Shown here: piece by piece, positions 1 through 7,560 of the stretch
How the letters are laid out: every line of letters starts with the position of its first letter
Position numbering within the stretch: position 1 is the stretch's first letter
Origin: JBAXTE01 sp964653595
GTDB lineage: Bacteria; Bacteroidota; Bacteroidia; Bacteroidales; WCHB1-69
Reading direction: 5' to 3'
DNA: 9,507 nt
Assembly (NCBI GenBank): GCA_964653595.1
Contig: CAZZHH010000091.1
Coordinates: 1 to 9,507, forward strand
The notes under the pieces: model-generated
What the model saw: the letters and a program-made list of their open reading frames with translations, nothing else
Told to the model about the DNA's origin: nothing
Databases searched by the model: none
Position numbers and translations under genes: made by a program

Positions 1-9
1 CCATTCCGT

Positions 10-25
10 TCCGTCAGCTGACGGA
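10..25. repeat. Perfect 16-bp palindrome, copy 1
   Basis: tccgtcagctgacgga equals its own reverse complement. It is the first of two related palindromes spaced 42 bp start to start inside the left-edge GC-rich element. Confidence 0.8.
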
Positions 26-51
26 TAAGCCAACCTGCGCCGATGGTACTG

Positions 52-67
52 TCCGCCAATTGGCGGA
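52..67. repeat. Perfect 16-bp palindrome, copy 2
   Basis: tccgccaattggcgga equals its own reverse complement. Compared with copy 1 it differs at four positions, and these form two symmetric pairs (T-A to C-G, and central G-C to A-T), so the dyad is kept in both copies. Confidence 0.8.
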
Positions 68-102
68 TGGGAGCCACGCCTTTGGCGTGATGTTACCGCT
101 TC

Positions 103-153
103 TAGAGATACTATAGCTTTCTTCACTTACGTTCATTAAACTATGTATCTCTA
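103..153. repeat. Long hairpin, 13-bp stem with one bulge
   Basis: tagagatactatag (103-116) pairs with ctatgtatctcta (141-153), leaving a single bulged T and a loop of about 24 nt. It is the last structured part of the left-edge element. No T-run follows it, so it does not look like an intrinsic terminator. Confidence 0.55.
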
Positions 154-286
154 CGATCGGCATCAAGCAAATTTTCGAGAGTAAATTGTTTATTTATTTA
201 AAGACCAAAATTTTTTTTTCTAAATTTAAAATGTTATAACTAATTTTTGTAATATTACATCAAATTTTAAATTATAAAAAAATAGT

Positions 287-1807
287 ATGAAAAAAATCCC
301 ACTTTTATTAGTTCTTATGATGTGTGTTTTAAACTCTTTCGCACAATTAATCATAACACCAGCTACATTGCCTGTCGATAATGTTCAAAATATTTTGACG
401 GGGACTGGGGTGAATATTTCTAATGTACAATTCACAGGAAATATTAATTCCCTCGGTGTATTTGCAACTGGTTCTTTTTCCACAGGATTAGGTCTTTCAC
501 GAGGGTTAGTTTTGTCTACTGGAATGATATCAACAATTGCAGATAGTTCATCTCACTTTTCTTCTACAAACAGTGAATGTGGATCTGACCCTCAATTAGC
601 CAATTTGAGTACGAACACTGTGAATGACGCAGCTGTTTTAGAATTTGACTTTATCCCAAGTTCCGATTCTATTGAGTTTAGATATGTTTTTGCTTCTGAA
701 GAGTATCCAGAATATGTTGGTGCCGGGACTAACGATGTCTTTGGTTTTTTTCTTAGTGGCACTAATCCAGCTGGAGGAGTGTATGCTAATTTTAACTTGG
801 CAACCATACCCAATACTAATTTGCCAATATCTATTAATACGGTCAACAATAGTACACATAGTGAGTATTATGTTAATAATACAAATAATTCAAGAATTGT
901 TTTTGATGGTATGACCGTTGTTTTAACAGCTAAAGCGAGGGTTGTTCCATGTGAATCATACCATGTGAAAATTGCAATCGGTGATGTAACTGATAGAATT
1001 TATGACTCAGGAGTATTTTTAGAAGCATATTCCTTTTCAAGTAATGGAGGCAGTTTTAGAAGTGGTGTTGTATCTCATGATACTGCTATTTGTAGTGGAA
1101 ACTCTGTTCATGAGTTATCCCTTTCAAATAATACAGGGCCAATTGTACGATGGGAGAGTTCGGTTTTCCCATTTACAACTTGGAATCCAATAGAGGATAC
1201 TTCTGCTATTTATAATCCAGGGATTTTAACAGAAACTACTGTTTTTCACGCTGTGGTTCAAAGTCCTTGTTCCCAAGTAAGTTCACGGACAGCAACAATC
1301 TTGGTCGACTCAATGCCAATCCCAAATTTTTCTTTTTCTGCTTCAGGACTTAATGTAGAATTTATAAATGAGTCTGCCTACGCTGTATCTTATATTTGGA
1401 ATTTTGGCACAGAATCGGCCATTTCAACGGAGATGAATCCTACTTATATATTTGATCAACCGGGTCAATATAATGTTGAATTAACGGCAAAGAATGGTCG
1501 ATGTGTAGCAAGTTACTCCCAGATAATCGTCCTGACAGGTGATGATTTAGAAGAATTTTCTGATATTTTTACCTGCCTATATCCTAATCCTACGAAAGGG
1601 AAAGTGTACATAAAATTGGATAATAAAAATAGTGCTGATGTTAATTATAACGTAATAGATATTTTAGGCAAAACTGTACTATCAAATTCTATTACTGGTA
1701 AGGAGAAATTTCTAGAGTTAGATTTATCTCATATAGCAAAAGGAACCTATGTTGTTCATTTATCCTATGGTTTAAAAACAAAGTCCTTTAAAGTGATAGT
1801 TGAATAA
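287..1807 (+). CDS. Secreted choice-of-anchor L / PKD domain protein with T9SS sorting domain
   Basis: Residues 1-20 are a typical signal peptide (KK, hydrophobic core, ending NSFAQ). About 30-250 matches the choice-of-anchor L domain of Bacteroidota surface proteins: FRYVFASEEYPEY at 131-143, NDVFGFFLSG at 149-158, and a closing CESYHVKIAIGD...DSGVFLEAYSF block (222-250). About 265-340 resembles the Ig-like repeat common in these secreted proteins (ICSGNSV..., VRWESS, TWNPI..., YNPG). A PKD domain covers about 344-417 (YIWNFG, NPTYIFDQPGQYNVELTAKNG). Residues 430-506 form a type A T9SS sorting domain (YPNPTKGKV, IDILGKTV, KGTYVVHL), which is cleaved on export through the outer membrane. The product is therefore expected on the cell surface or released. 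An adhesive role is only inferred, and no catalytic motif is visible. The ATG at 287 fits the signal peptide. There is no Shine-Dalgarno sequence and no clear promoter upstream. It appears monocistronic. Confidence 0.9.
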   Translation: MKKIPLLLVLMMCVLNSFAQLIITPATLPVDNVQNILTGTGVNISNVQFTGNINSLGVFATGSFSTGLGLSRGLVLSTGMISTIADSSSHFSSTNSECGSDPQLANLSTNTVNDAAVLEFDFIPSSDSIEFRYVFASEEYPEYVGAGTNDVFGFFLSGTNPAGGVYANFNLATIPNTNLPISINTVNNSTHSEYYVNNTNNSRIVFDGMTVVLTAKARVVPCESYHVKIAIGDVTDRIYDSGVFLEAYSFSSNGGSFRSGVVSHDTAICSGNSVHELSLSNNTGPIVRWESSVFPFTTWNPIEDTSAIYNPGILTETTVFHAVVQSPCSQVSSRTATILVDSMPIPNFSFSASGLNVEFINESAYAVSYIWNFGTESAISTEMNPTYIFDQPGQYNVELTAKNGRCVASYSQIIVLTGDDLEEFSDIFTCLYPNPTKGKVYIKLDNKNSADVNYNVIDILGKTVLSNSITGKEKFLELDLSHIAKGTYVVHLSYGLKTKSFKVIVE

Positions 1808-1923
1808 ACTTTAATTTCGTTTTAAAAATAATTCAAGTTAAAAAGAATTGAGTTATTGAGCGATTAAATCGAAAAAATATACTTTCTATCCAGAAAAATA
1901 TGTAAATTAAAAAAAAATCACAA

Positions 1924-3192
1924 GTGAACAAGCCTTTAGCAGAGATAATGCGTCCAAAAAATATAGATGAATACGTTGGTCAGGATCATCTAATAGGAAA
2001 AGGAGCAGTATTAAGAAAGTCGATAGAGAGTGGGAATATTCCCTCCATGATTTTATGGGGGCCACCTGGAGTCGGCAAAACTACCTTAGCTAATATTATT
2101 GCCAATCAATTGGATTATACATTTTATACTCTGAGTGCCATCAGTTCTGGAGTAAAAGATGTTAGAGAGGTTATTGAACGTGCAAGTAATGAAAGTCACC
2201 CTACTATTCTTTTTATTGATGAAATTCATCGATTTAACAAAGCACAGCAAGACTCTCTTTTAGGTGCAGTAGAAAGAGGTATTGTTACTTTGATAGGTGC
2301 TACCACCGAAAATCCATCTTTTGAAGTAATTGCTCCGTTGCTCTCTCGTTGTCAGGTGTATATTTTAAAATCTCTCACCGAACAGCATCTAAATAAAATT
2401 CTGGCAGATGCCAAAATAAAATTTGAATCCGATCTTAAAGTCAACATCGATTTGTTGGAAACAGAAGCTCTTCACCGGATTTCGGGTGGCGATGCTCGTA
2501 AGCTTTTAAATGCATTTCAAATTACAGTCGAGAGCAACTATAAAAAGGGTAAAAAACTCATAATTTCCGATAAATTGGTACTCGATACCATTCAGCAAAA
2601 TTTGGTATTGTACGATAAATCGGGGGAGATGCATTATGATATCATATCCGCTTTTATTAAATCCATGCGTGGTAGCGATCCAAATGGTGCTGTATATTGG
2701 TTGGCCCGAATGATTCAAGCAGGGGAAGATCCAAAGTTTATTGCTCGAAGAATGGTGATTTTAGCAAGTGAAGATATTGGTATTGCTAACCCAAATGCTT
2801 TGTTATTAGCTAATAACTGTTTTCAGGCAATTCATACCATTGGTATGCCCGAAGGAAGAATAATACTGTCTCAAACAGCAGTTTATTTAGCCACTTCTCC
2901 AAAGAGTAACTCTACTTATTTGGCTATTGATGAAGCCCTTGATTTTGTGAGTAAAACTGGTGACCTTCCCGTTCCTCTCCATCTTCGTAATGCTCCCACA
3001 AAATTGATGAAAAACATCGGTTATGGAAAAGAATATAAATATGCCCATGATTTCGAAGATAATTTTACCAATTTAGAGTTTCTTCCCGAAAAAATTATAG
3101 GAAAAGTGTTTTATAAACCAGGCAAAAATTCCCGTGAAAACGAATTAAGAAGTTACTTAAAAAAGTTATGGGGTGATAAATATGGTTATTAG
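1924..3192 (+). CDS. rarA: Replication-associated recombination protein A (RarA/MgsA), AAA+ ATPase
   Basis: RarA belongs to the clamp-loader clade of AAA+ ATPases and acts at stalled or gapped replication forks together with SSB. Visible motifs are the N-terminal KPLAEIMRPKNIDEYVGQDHL, Walker A GPPGVGKT (46-53), Walker B ILFIDEIH (95-102), sensor 1 GATTEN (125-130), the SRC arginine finger (R142) and sensor 2 GGDAR (188-192). The MgsA-type C-terminal tetramerisation region spans about 240-410 (MRGSDPNGAVYWLARMIQAGEDP, SEDIGIANP). At 422 aa it is normal for the family. The start is GTG at 1924. An in-frame TAA at 1903-1905 lies just upstream with no ATG between, and the next ATG (codon 9) would cut off the conserved PLAE segment. 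The gene is flanked by unrelated genes with gaps of 116 and 148 bp, so it probably has its own transcript. Confidence 0.95.
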   Translation: MNKPLAEIMRPKNIDEYVGQDHLIGKGAVLRKSIESGNIPSMILWGPPGVGKTTLANIIANQLDYTFYTLSAISSGVKDVREVIERASNESHPTILFIDEIHRFNKAQQDSLLGAVERGIVTLIGATTENPSFEVIAPLLSRCQVYILKSLTEQHLNKILADAKIKFESDLKVNIDLLETEALHRISGGDARKLLNAFQITVESNYKKGKKLIISDKLVLDTIQQNLVLYDKSGEMHYDIISAFIKSMRGSDPNGAVYWLARMIQAGEDPKFIARRMVILASEDIGIANPNALLLANNCFQAIHTIGMPEGRIILSQTAVYLATSPKSNSTYLAIDEALDFVSKTGDLPVPLHLRNAPTKLMKNIGYGKEYKYAHDFEDNFTNLEFLPEKIIGKVFYKPGKNSRENELRSYLKKLWGDKYGY

Positions 3193-3205
3193 AAAAAGAT
3201 GTCTT

Positions 3206-3253
3206 ATCTATTTTTTGCCCTGCCACAAGAACTATAACAGCTTAAAAATAGAT
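3206..3253. repeat. Inverted repeat after rarA
   Basis: atctattttt (3206-3215) and aaaaatagat (3244-3253) are exact inverted 10-mers separated by 28 nt. The stem is AT-rich and has no clean T-run after it. It could weakly terminate rarA transcription or be chance in AT-rich DNA. Confidence 0.3.
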
Positions 3254-3340
3254 CTTGTCATTTAAAGGTATCTACAGTTTTAGATATATCATTAATTGGT
3301 TTTGAACATATGATTATTTAAGGATGTTTATATTTTTGTT

Positions 3341-4636
3341 ATGGAAGAAATAGCTGTTTTTTGGTTTCGACGCGATTTGCGTATTGATGATAATCTTGGT
3401 TTATATCAAGCTTTAAAGAGTGGTTTTAAAGTATTGCCAGTATATATTTTTGATCCAGAAATTTGGTCGAGATATACCGATGTGGACAATCGCCAACTAC
3501 ATTTTATTAGAAATGCCGTTTATCAACTAAAACAAGAACTTATTGATTTAAACTCCGATTTGCTAGTCTTCGAAGATTTGCCCCCTGTCGTTTTTCAAAA
3601 TTTAATCAATGAGTATAACGTGAAGATGGTTTTTGCCAATGAGGAATTCGACCCTTTTAGCATTCAAAGGGATAGAAAAATCTCTGAATTTCTCAACTCA
3701 AATGGTATAACTCTAAATCTTTTCACCGATCATCTTATTCATAAACCGGGTGTTATTTTAAAACCAGATCGCTCACCTTATACTATATTTACTCCTTTTT
3801 CGAAGCAGTGGAAATTAGCACTAAAAGATCAGAATTTAGTCCCGTTTCCTGTTACATCCTTGATCTCTAATTTGTACACTCCAAAGAAAGTGTCAAATTT
3901 TAAAAAATTAAAAACACAACAAACTATTTTATCCCCAATAAATAGGGAAATACCCACTGAAATCATTCAAACATACGATGCTACTCGAGACTTTCCAGCT
4001 ATTCATAATGGTACTTCCCAGTTAGGTGTTCACCTCCGATTTGGGACTATCTCAATTAGAAAACTTGTTTCTATAGCCCTTCAACTGAATATTCAATTTT
4101 TAAACGAGCTTATATGGCGTGAGTTTTTTATGCACATTCTGTTCCACTTTCCCTATGTAATAGATGGTGCTTTTAAAAGTAAATACAACAACATCCATTG
4201 GCAAAACAATGAACTGGAATTCGAAAATTGGTGCCTTGGCAACACAGGCGTTCCCATAGTAGATGCTGGCATGCGCCAACTTATTCAAACTGGATTTATG
4301 CACAACCGGGTGCGGATGATTGTCGCCAGTTACTTGGTAAAACATCTGCTGATCGATTGGAGATGGGGGGAAGCTTACTTTGCTCAAAAATTAATCGATT
4401 ATGAGTTGTCAGCAAACAATGGAAATTGGCAATGGGTAGCAGGTACAGGATGTGATGCAGCTCCCTATTTTCGAATTTTTAACCCATTCCGACAACAAGA
4501 ACGATTCGATCCAACCTTTGAATTTGTCAAATTATGGGTGCCAGAATACCAAACAGAAGAATACAAAAAACGGTTCGTCACTGACTTGAAAAAAGCTGCA
4601 GAAAGATGCATCAACGTTTATAAGACCTCCATTTAG
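3341..4636 (+). CDS. phr: Deoxyribodipyrimidine photolyase (class I, FAD/light dependent)
   Basis: A light-driven enzyme that reverses UV-induced pyrimidine dimers using reduced FAD. The N-terminal Rossmann antenna domain (about 4-165) opens with VFWFRRDLRIDDN. The C-terminal FAD domain runs from about 220 to 425. It contains NELIWREFF (255-263; E256 and W259 align with the E. coli substrate-contact residues E274 and W277), NTGVPIVDAGMRQL (301-314), HNRVRMIVASYLVKHLLIDW (321-340) and ANNGNWQW...DAAPYFRIFNP. The electron-transfer triad is intact: W287, W340 and W363 have the same spacings (53 and 23) as E. coli W306, W359 and W382. This supports photolyase rather than a degenerate cryptochrome, although a cryptochrome-like role cannot be excluded. 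The 431-aa length is slightly short compared with E. coli (472). The antenna cofactor cannot be told from sequence. ATG 3341 sits just before the conserved start, and no Shine-Dalgarno sequence is seen. Confidence 0.93.
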   Translation: MEEIAVFWFRRDLRIDDNLGLYQALKSGFKVLPVYIFDPEIWSRYTDVDNRQLHFIRNAVYQLKQELIDLNSDLLVFEDLPPVVFQNLINEYNVKMVFANEEFDPFSIQRDRKISEFLNSNGITLNLFTDHLIHKPGVILKPDRSPYTIFTPFSKQWKLALKDQNLVPFPVTSLISNLYTPKKVSNFKKLKTQQTILSPINREIPTEIIQTYDATRDFPAIHNGTSQLGVHLRFGTISIRKLVSIALQLNIQFLNELIWREFFMHILFHFPYVIDGAFKSKYNNIHWQNNELEFENWCLGNTGVPIVDAGMRQLIQTGFMHNRVRMIVASYLVKHLLIDWRWGEAYFAQKLIDYELSANNGNWQWVAGTGCDAAPYFRIFNPFRQQERFDPTFEFVKLWVPEYQTEEYKKRFVTDLKKAAERCINVYKTSI

Positions 4637-4690
4637 TCCATCAACTAATATTTCAGATTGTTCTCTGATTATATATGCTTAATATTCGCT

Positions 4691-4740
4691 ACTGGTTAAA
4701 TGGTGACTTTTCAAATTTGCGAACCATGAATTTTACCAGT
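4691..4740. repeat. Interrupted inverted repeat in the phr/cydB convergent gap
   Basis: actggt (4691-4696) pairs with accagt (4735-4740), and atggt (4700-4704) with accat (4723-4727), giving a stem with an asymmetric internal loop. It lies in the 184-bp gap between convergent phr and cydB, where a bidirectional terminator would be expected. There is no U-run, so terminator function is uncertain. The rest of the gap shows nothing recognisable. Confidence 0.35.
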
Positions 4741-4820
4741 TGATAGCTGATTATTATAAGTATGGGCCACGATAAAAGCCAAAATATTTCGATAAGATAT
4801 GTATGCATAATTTTTCTTTT

Positions 4821-5978
4821 TTAGTATAAATGGGATTCAGAATCTATCTCTTTTTGGTCAATTTTTTTCTTATTAATTGATTTCCAAGCAATCCAAATAT
4901 AAGCAACTACAAATGGTATAAAAAAGGAGACATAACTCATAACGGTTAGAGTATATTTACTAGATGAACTGTTTAGGATTGTTAAAGAGTTTTGGATGTT
5001 GAAAGTAGAAGGATAATAAGCCGTGTTGTTGAATCCAACGCTCATCAAGAGCGACCAAACCGTTAATATCGTTCCAATGCCTGCAAACCAAATACCTTTT
5101 GTTGATGTACTTTTAATAGAAGAAACAATACCCCATAAAACTCCAATTACACCTATCAAAAATAAGATAAATAATACTGGCATTGCCAAAAAATTATTAA
5201 AGTATTTGAAAGGCTCCATAAAAATTTCTTGAGTGATTGGGTTTACTGCAAATCCGTCCATTAATAAAATGGATATCACAAACGACAGGAAGAAGAGTAA
5301 AAAAGGAATCGTGTTTATAATGAGTTGTTTTTTTGCTCTAGTTAGTAATTCTCTGCTGTCGATGTTATTCATGATGTACAATAGACCCAAAATTCGAGCT
5401 AAAAACAAAATTGCCAAACCTAATAACACATTTTGGTAGTTTAACACTGCTTCTAATCCATGTGCTGGATGTTCCCATGAAGATATTATTTGATTTCCAG
5501 ATATGTTTGCAATATTTGCTTTCTCAACGGAAAATTCAGAACCGGTAAAGAAGGTGCCAACAGCCACTCCAATGAATAGTGGGCCAATTAACCCGTTGAT
5601 TAGTAGGAAAATATCAAATGTTTTTTGTCCTAAAAAATTATTAGGTTTCGACCGAAATTCATAGGATACTGCTTGCACAATAAAGCTAAATAGGATAGCC
5701 ATCCATACCCAGTATGCTCCTCCAAAACTAGTGGAGTAGAATAGGGGAAAGGAAGCAAAAAATGCCCCGCCAAACGTTACCATAGTAGTAAATGTAAACT
5801 CCCACTTACGTCCCATAGAGTTCACAATCATCGATTTTTCGGTATCAGATCTTCCTAGTGTTAAAATGAAGGTTTGTCCCCCTTGTACAAAGAATAGAAA
5901 AACTAAAAGAGCACCCAACAGAGTGACAATCATCCACCAATATTGTTGTAATGTGATATATGAAAAAGTTTCAAACAT
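4821..5978 (-). CDS. cydB: Cytochrome bd ubiquinol oxidase subunit II
   Basis: Subunit II of the bd-type quinol:O2 oxidoreductase in the inner membrane, the partner of CydA. The 385-aa protein is strongly hydrophobic with about nine membrane segments (approximately 14-34, 60-82, 86-107, 122-145, 182-203, 220-240, 262-288, 295-316, 346-366). Recognisable blocks are LLVFLFFVQGGQTF (24-37), GRKWEFTFTTMVTFGGAFFA (56-75) with FPLFYSTSFGGAYW after it, and FNNTAYYPST (316-325). The N-terminal block has VQGGQ where proteobacterial CydB has a D-rich DGFD motif. From memory this is the usual Bacteroidota form rather than a defect. The tail is charged and cytoplasmic (KKKIDQKEIDSE). The ATG shares one base with the cydA stop (TAATG), so translation is probably coupled. 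The start is set by that overlap. Confidence 0.95.
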   Translation of the reverse strand: MFETFSYITLQQYWWMIVTLLGALLVFLFFVQGGQTFILTLGRSDTEKSMIVNSMGRKWEFTFTTMVTFGGAFFASFPLFYSTSFGGAYWVWMAILFSFIVQAVSYEFRSKPNNFLGQKTFDIFLLINGLIGPLFIGVAVGTFFTGSEFSVEKANIANISGNQIISSWEHPAHGLEAVLNYQNVLLGLAILFLARILGLLYIMNNIDSRELLTRAKKQLIINTIPFLLFFLSFVISILLMDGFAVNPITQEIFMEPFKYFNNFLAMPVLFILFLIGVIGVLWGIVSSIKSTSTKGIWFAGIGTILTVWSLLMSVGFNNTAYYPSTFNIQNSLTILNSSSSKYTLTVMSYVSFFIPFVVAYIWIAWKSINKKKIDQKEIDSESHLY

Positions 5979-7528
5979 TATTTGTTTCCTCCATCGTTTT
6001 GTTTAGGACCAATTTTAATCTGTTTTATCATTATTCTTAATTCAGCTATAAGCAGTGCAGTAAATATTAGAGCAAAGAGGATGAAAGTGGTTTGTACGGC
6101 GCCTACTTCTAATCTAGATACAGCGACAGATACAGGTAGAAGGTCCTGAACGACCCATGGTTGACGACCCATCTCGGCTACCACCCATCCAGCTTGTCCA
6201 GCAAGAAATACCAATGGAATAGACATAACAAAAAGGCGTAAAAACCACTTGTACTTTTCTATTGGTTTGTACAACACGAGCCATAATGACAGCGTAAATA
6301 TCATTAAAAATAGGAATCCCAAACCTACCATGATTCTAAAACTGTAAAATACCATTGGAACATTCGGGATTGTTTGTTCTGGTGATTTTAAATAGCCATA
6401 ACCTAGATATTTCCAATTTTCTTTTAATGTAGTTAGATTGGTGGAAGCAGTGATGGTATCGCCAGCCTTCTTCGCTTTTTTATATTCTGAAAGTGCGTTA
6501 ATAGCGATTTTTCCTTTGTCCATTTTTTCTTGCATTGGGATAATTCCTCTTTCAGGATTACCGTTTATTAGATCTTCAATGCCAGGGACAAAAGAGGTGA
6601 AATTTCGGAAACTCAAAAATGAAAGTCCTCCAGGTATCTCTTGTTTGAAAATAAAAGCATCTTTATTGTCATTTGCTTTTTTACCTGGGGTAATCATGCC
6701 TATGGTAACCAATCCTGCATTTTCGGTCCCTTTGTATAGGCTTTCCATTGCAGCCAATTTCATAGGCTGTTTTTGCGCAATTTGATATCCAGATCCATCC
6801 CCAGTGAATATCGTAAATAAGGTGGATAATATTCCAAAAACGGATGCTACGACGATACTCTTTTTGGCAAACAACGTATGACGGTTTTTAAGTAAAAACC
6901 ATGAACTAACTCCTACAACAAAGATACTACCTGTGATAAATCCGGAGGAAATGGTGTGAAGGAATTTGTTAACAGCATAAGGATTCAAAAATACATCCCA
7001 AAAGTTCACCATCTCGTTGCGTGCTGTATCAGGGTTGAAAATTGTTCCAGTAGGAGAGTTCATCCATCCGTTGGCTACTAGTATCCACAAGGCAGATAGA
7101 TTAGCTCCGAATGCTACAAGCCAGGTAGATATTAAGTGAAACCGTTTACTTACTTTATTCCACCCAAAAAACATCACCGCAATAAAGGTAGACTCTATAA
7201 AGAAAGCTAAAATTCCCTCAATCGCTAAAGGAGCCCCAAAAATATCTCCAACAAACCATGAATAGTTTGACCAATTTGTACCAAACTCAAACTCTAAAAT
7301 TATACCCGTAGCCACTCCAATTGCAAAGTTAACTCCAAATAATGTCATCCAAAACTTTGTAATGCGCTTCCATTCGGGATTATTGGTTTTTACATACAAT
7401 GTCTCGGTAAACGCCATGATAAATGACAAGCCAAGTGTAAGTGGTACAAATAACCAGTGATACATGGCTGTGAGTGCAAATTGGCCTCTGGACCAGTCTA
7501 CCAAACTAGGGTCGATGTTTAATAGCAT
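5978..7528 (-). CDS. cydA: Cytochrome bd ubiquinol oxidase subunit I
   Basis: The heme-bearing subunit of the bd oxidase, which oxidises quinol and reduces O2 to water without pumping protons. All hallmark residues align with E. coli CydA: H24 in TAMYHWLFVPLTLG (heme b595; E. coli H19), H191 in FLHTISSG and M400 in SFRIMVG (heme b558 ligands; E. coli H186 and M393), and E104 and E112 in AIEGILAFFIEST (E. coli E99 and E107). E452 and R455 lie in AEMGRQPW (E. coli E445 and R448). K257 and E262 in the quinol loop correspond to K252 and E257. The stretch between helix 6 (to about 240) and helix 7 (from about 391) is about 150 residues, which makes this the long-Q-loop subfamily. At 516 aa the length is normal. 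It follows the DUF4492 gene by 32 bp and overlaps cydB by one base. No cydDC assembly genes lie in the window. Confidence 0.97.
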   Translation of the reverse strand: MLLNIDPSLVDWSRGQFALTAMYHWLFVPLTLGLSFIMAFTETLYVKTNNPEWKRITKFWMTLFGVNFAIGVATGIILEFEFGTNWSNYSWFVGDIFGAPLAIEGILAFFIESTFIAVMFFGWNKVSKRFHLISTWLVAFGANLSALWILVANGWMNSPTGTIFNPDTARNEMVNFWDVFLNPYAVNKFLHTISSGFITGSIFVVGVSSWFLLKNRHTLFAKKSIVVASVFGILSTLFTIFTGDGSGYQIAQKQPMKLAAMESLYKGTENAGLVTIGMITPGKKANDNKDAFIFKQEIPGGLSFLSFRNFTSFVPGIEDLINGNPERGIIPMQEKMDKGKIAINALSEYKKAKKAGDTITASTNLTTLKENWKYLGYGYLKSPEQTIPNVPMVFYSFRIMVGLGFLFLMIFTLSLWLVLYKPIEKYKWFLRLFVMSIPLVFLAGQAGWVVAEMGRQPWVVQDLLPVSVAVSRLEVGAVQTTFILFALIFTALLIAELRIMIKQIKIGPKQNDGGNK

Positions 7529-7560
7529 AATTTTTTATTTTTGAATTTTAATTTATTGTC

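Larger units (their letters stand above)
1..165. repeat. GC-rich multi-hairpin intergenic element (putative dispersed repeat)
   Basis: This stretch is visibly richer in G+C than the AT-rich DNA after it and is packed with dyad symmetry. There are two perfect 16-bp palindromes (10-25 and 52-67), a 6-bp stem with a TTT loop (75-80/84-89), and a long stem at 103-116/141-153. A possible outer pairing joins gccgat (39-44) to atcggc (156-161). Segments 10-51 and 52-98 look like diverged tandem copies: each begins with the palindrome, and they end in similar gatggtac and gatgttac. Frame 3 of the + strand is open from the window edge to a TAG at 114-116, and the reverse strand is also partly open. 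Frames open on both strands fit a structured repeat better than a gene. I infer a dispersed intergenic repeat of the kind seen in Bacteroidota. It may continue beyond the left edge, and copy number cannot be judged here. Confidence 0.5.

Noticed and set aside
242..249. aatttttg as a -7 box for the T9SS protein gene
   Set aside because: The first base does not match TAnnTTTG, and no -33 element is found at a suitable distance in this homopolymer-rich stretch.
1..286. CRISPR array or integron attC site at the left edge
   Set aside because: There are only two related palindromes with different sequences, no regular repeat-spacer series, no integron core-site pattern and no cas or integrase gene.
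592..914. Three open frames overlapping the choice-of-anchor L gene
   Set aside because: They lie inside a clear coding domain, are in other frames or on the other strand, and show no recognisable family.
3331..3338. tatttttg, an exact TAnnTTTG box just before the photolyase ATG
   Set aside because: It ends 2 bp before the start codon, so transcription would begin at or inside the ATG. The nearest upstream TTTG (3301-3304) is 26 bp away, outside normal spacing.
4100..4387. 95-codon open frame on the - strand inside the photolyase gene
   Set aside because: It is antisense to the most conserved FAD-binding part of the photolyase, a typical shadow frame.
3341..4636. Apparent loss of a triad tryptophan in the photolyase (GFMHNR where E. 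coli has GWMHNR)
   Set aside because: Counting residues shows that this position aligns with E. coli W338, which is not part of the triad. W287, W340 and W363 occupy the triad positions with exact spacing.
6438..6785. 115-codon open frame on the + strand inside cydA
   Set aside because: It lies opposite the well-conserved Q-loop region of cydA and resembles no known family.
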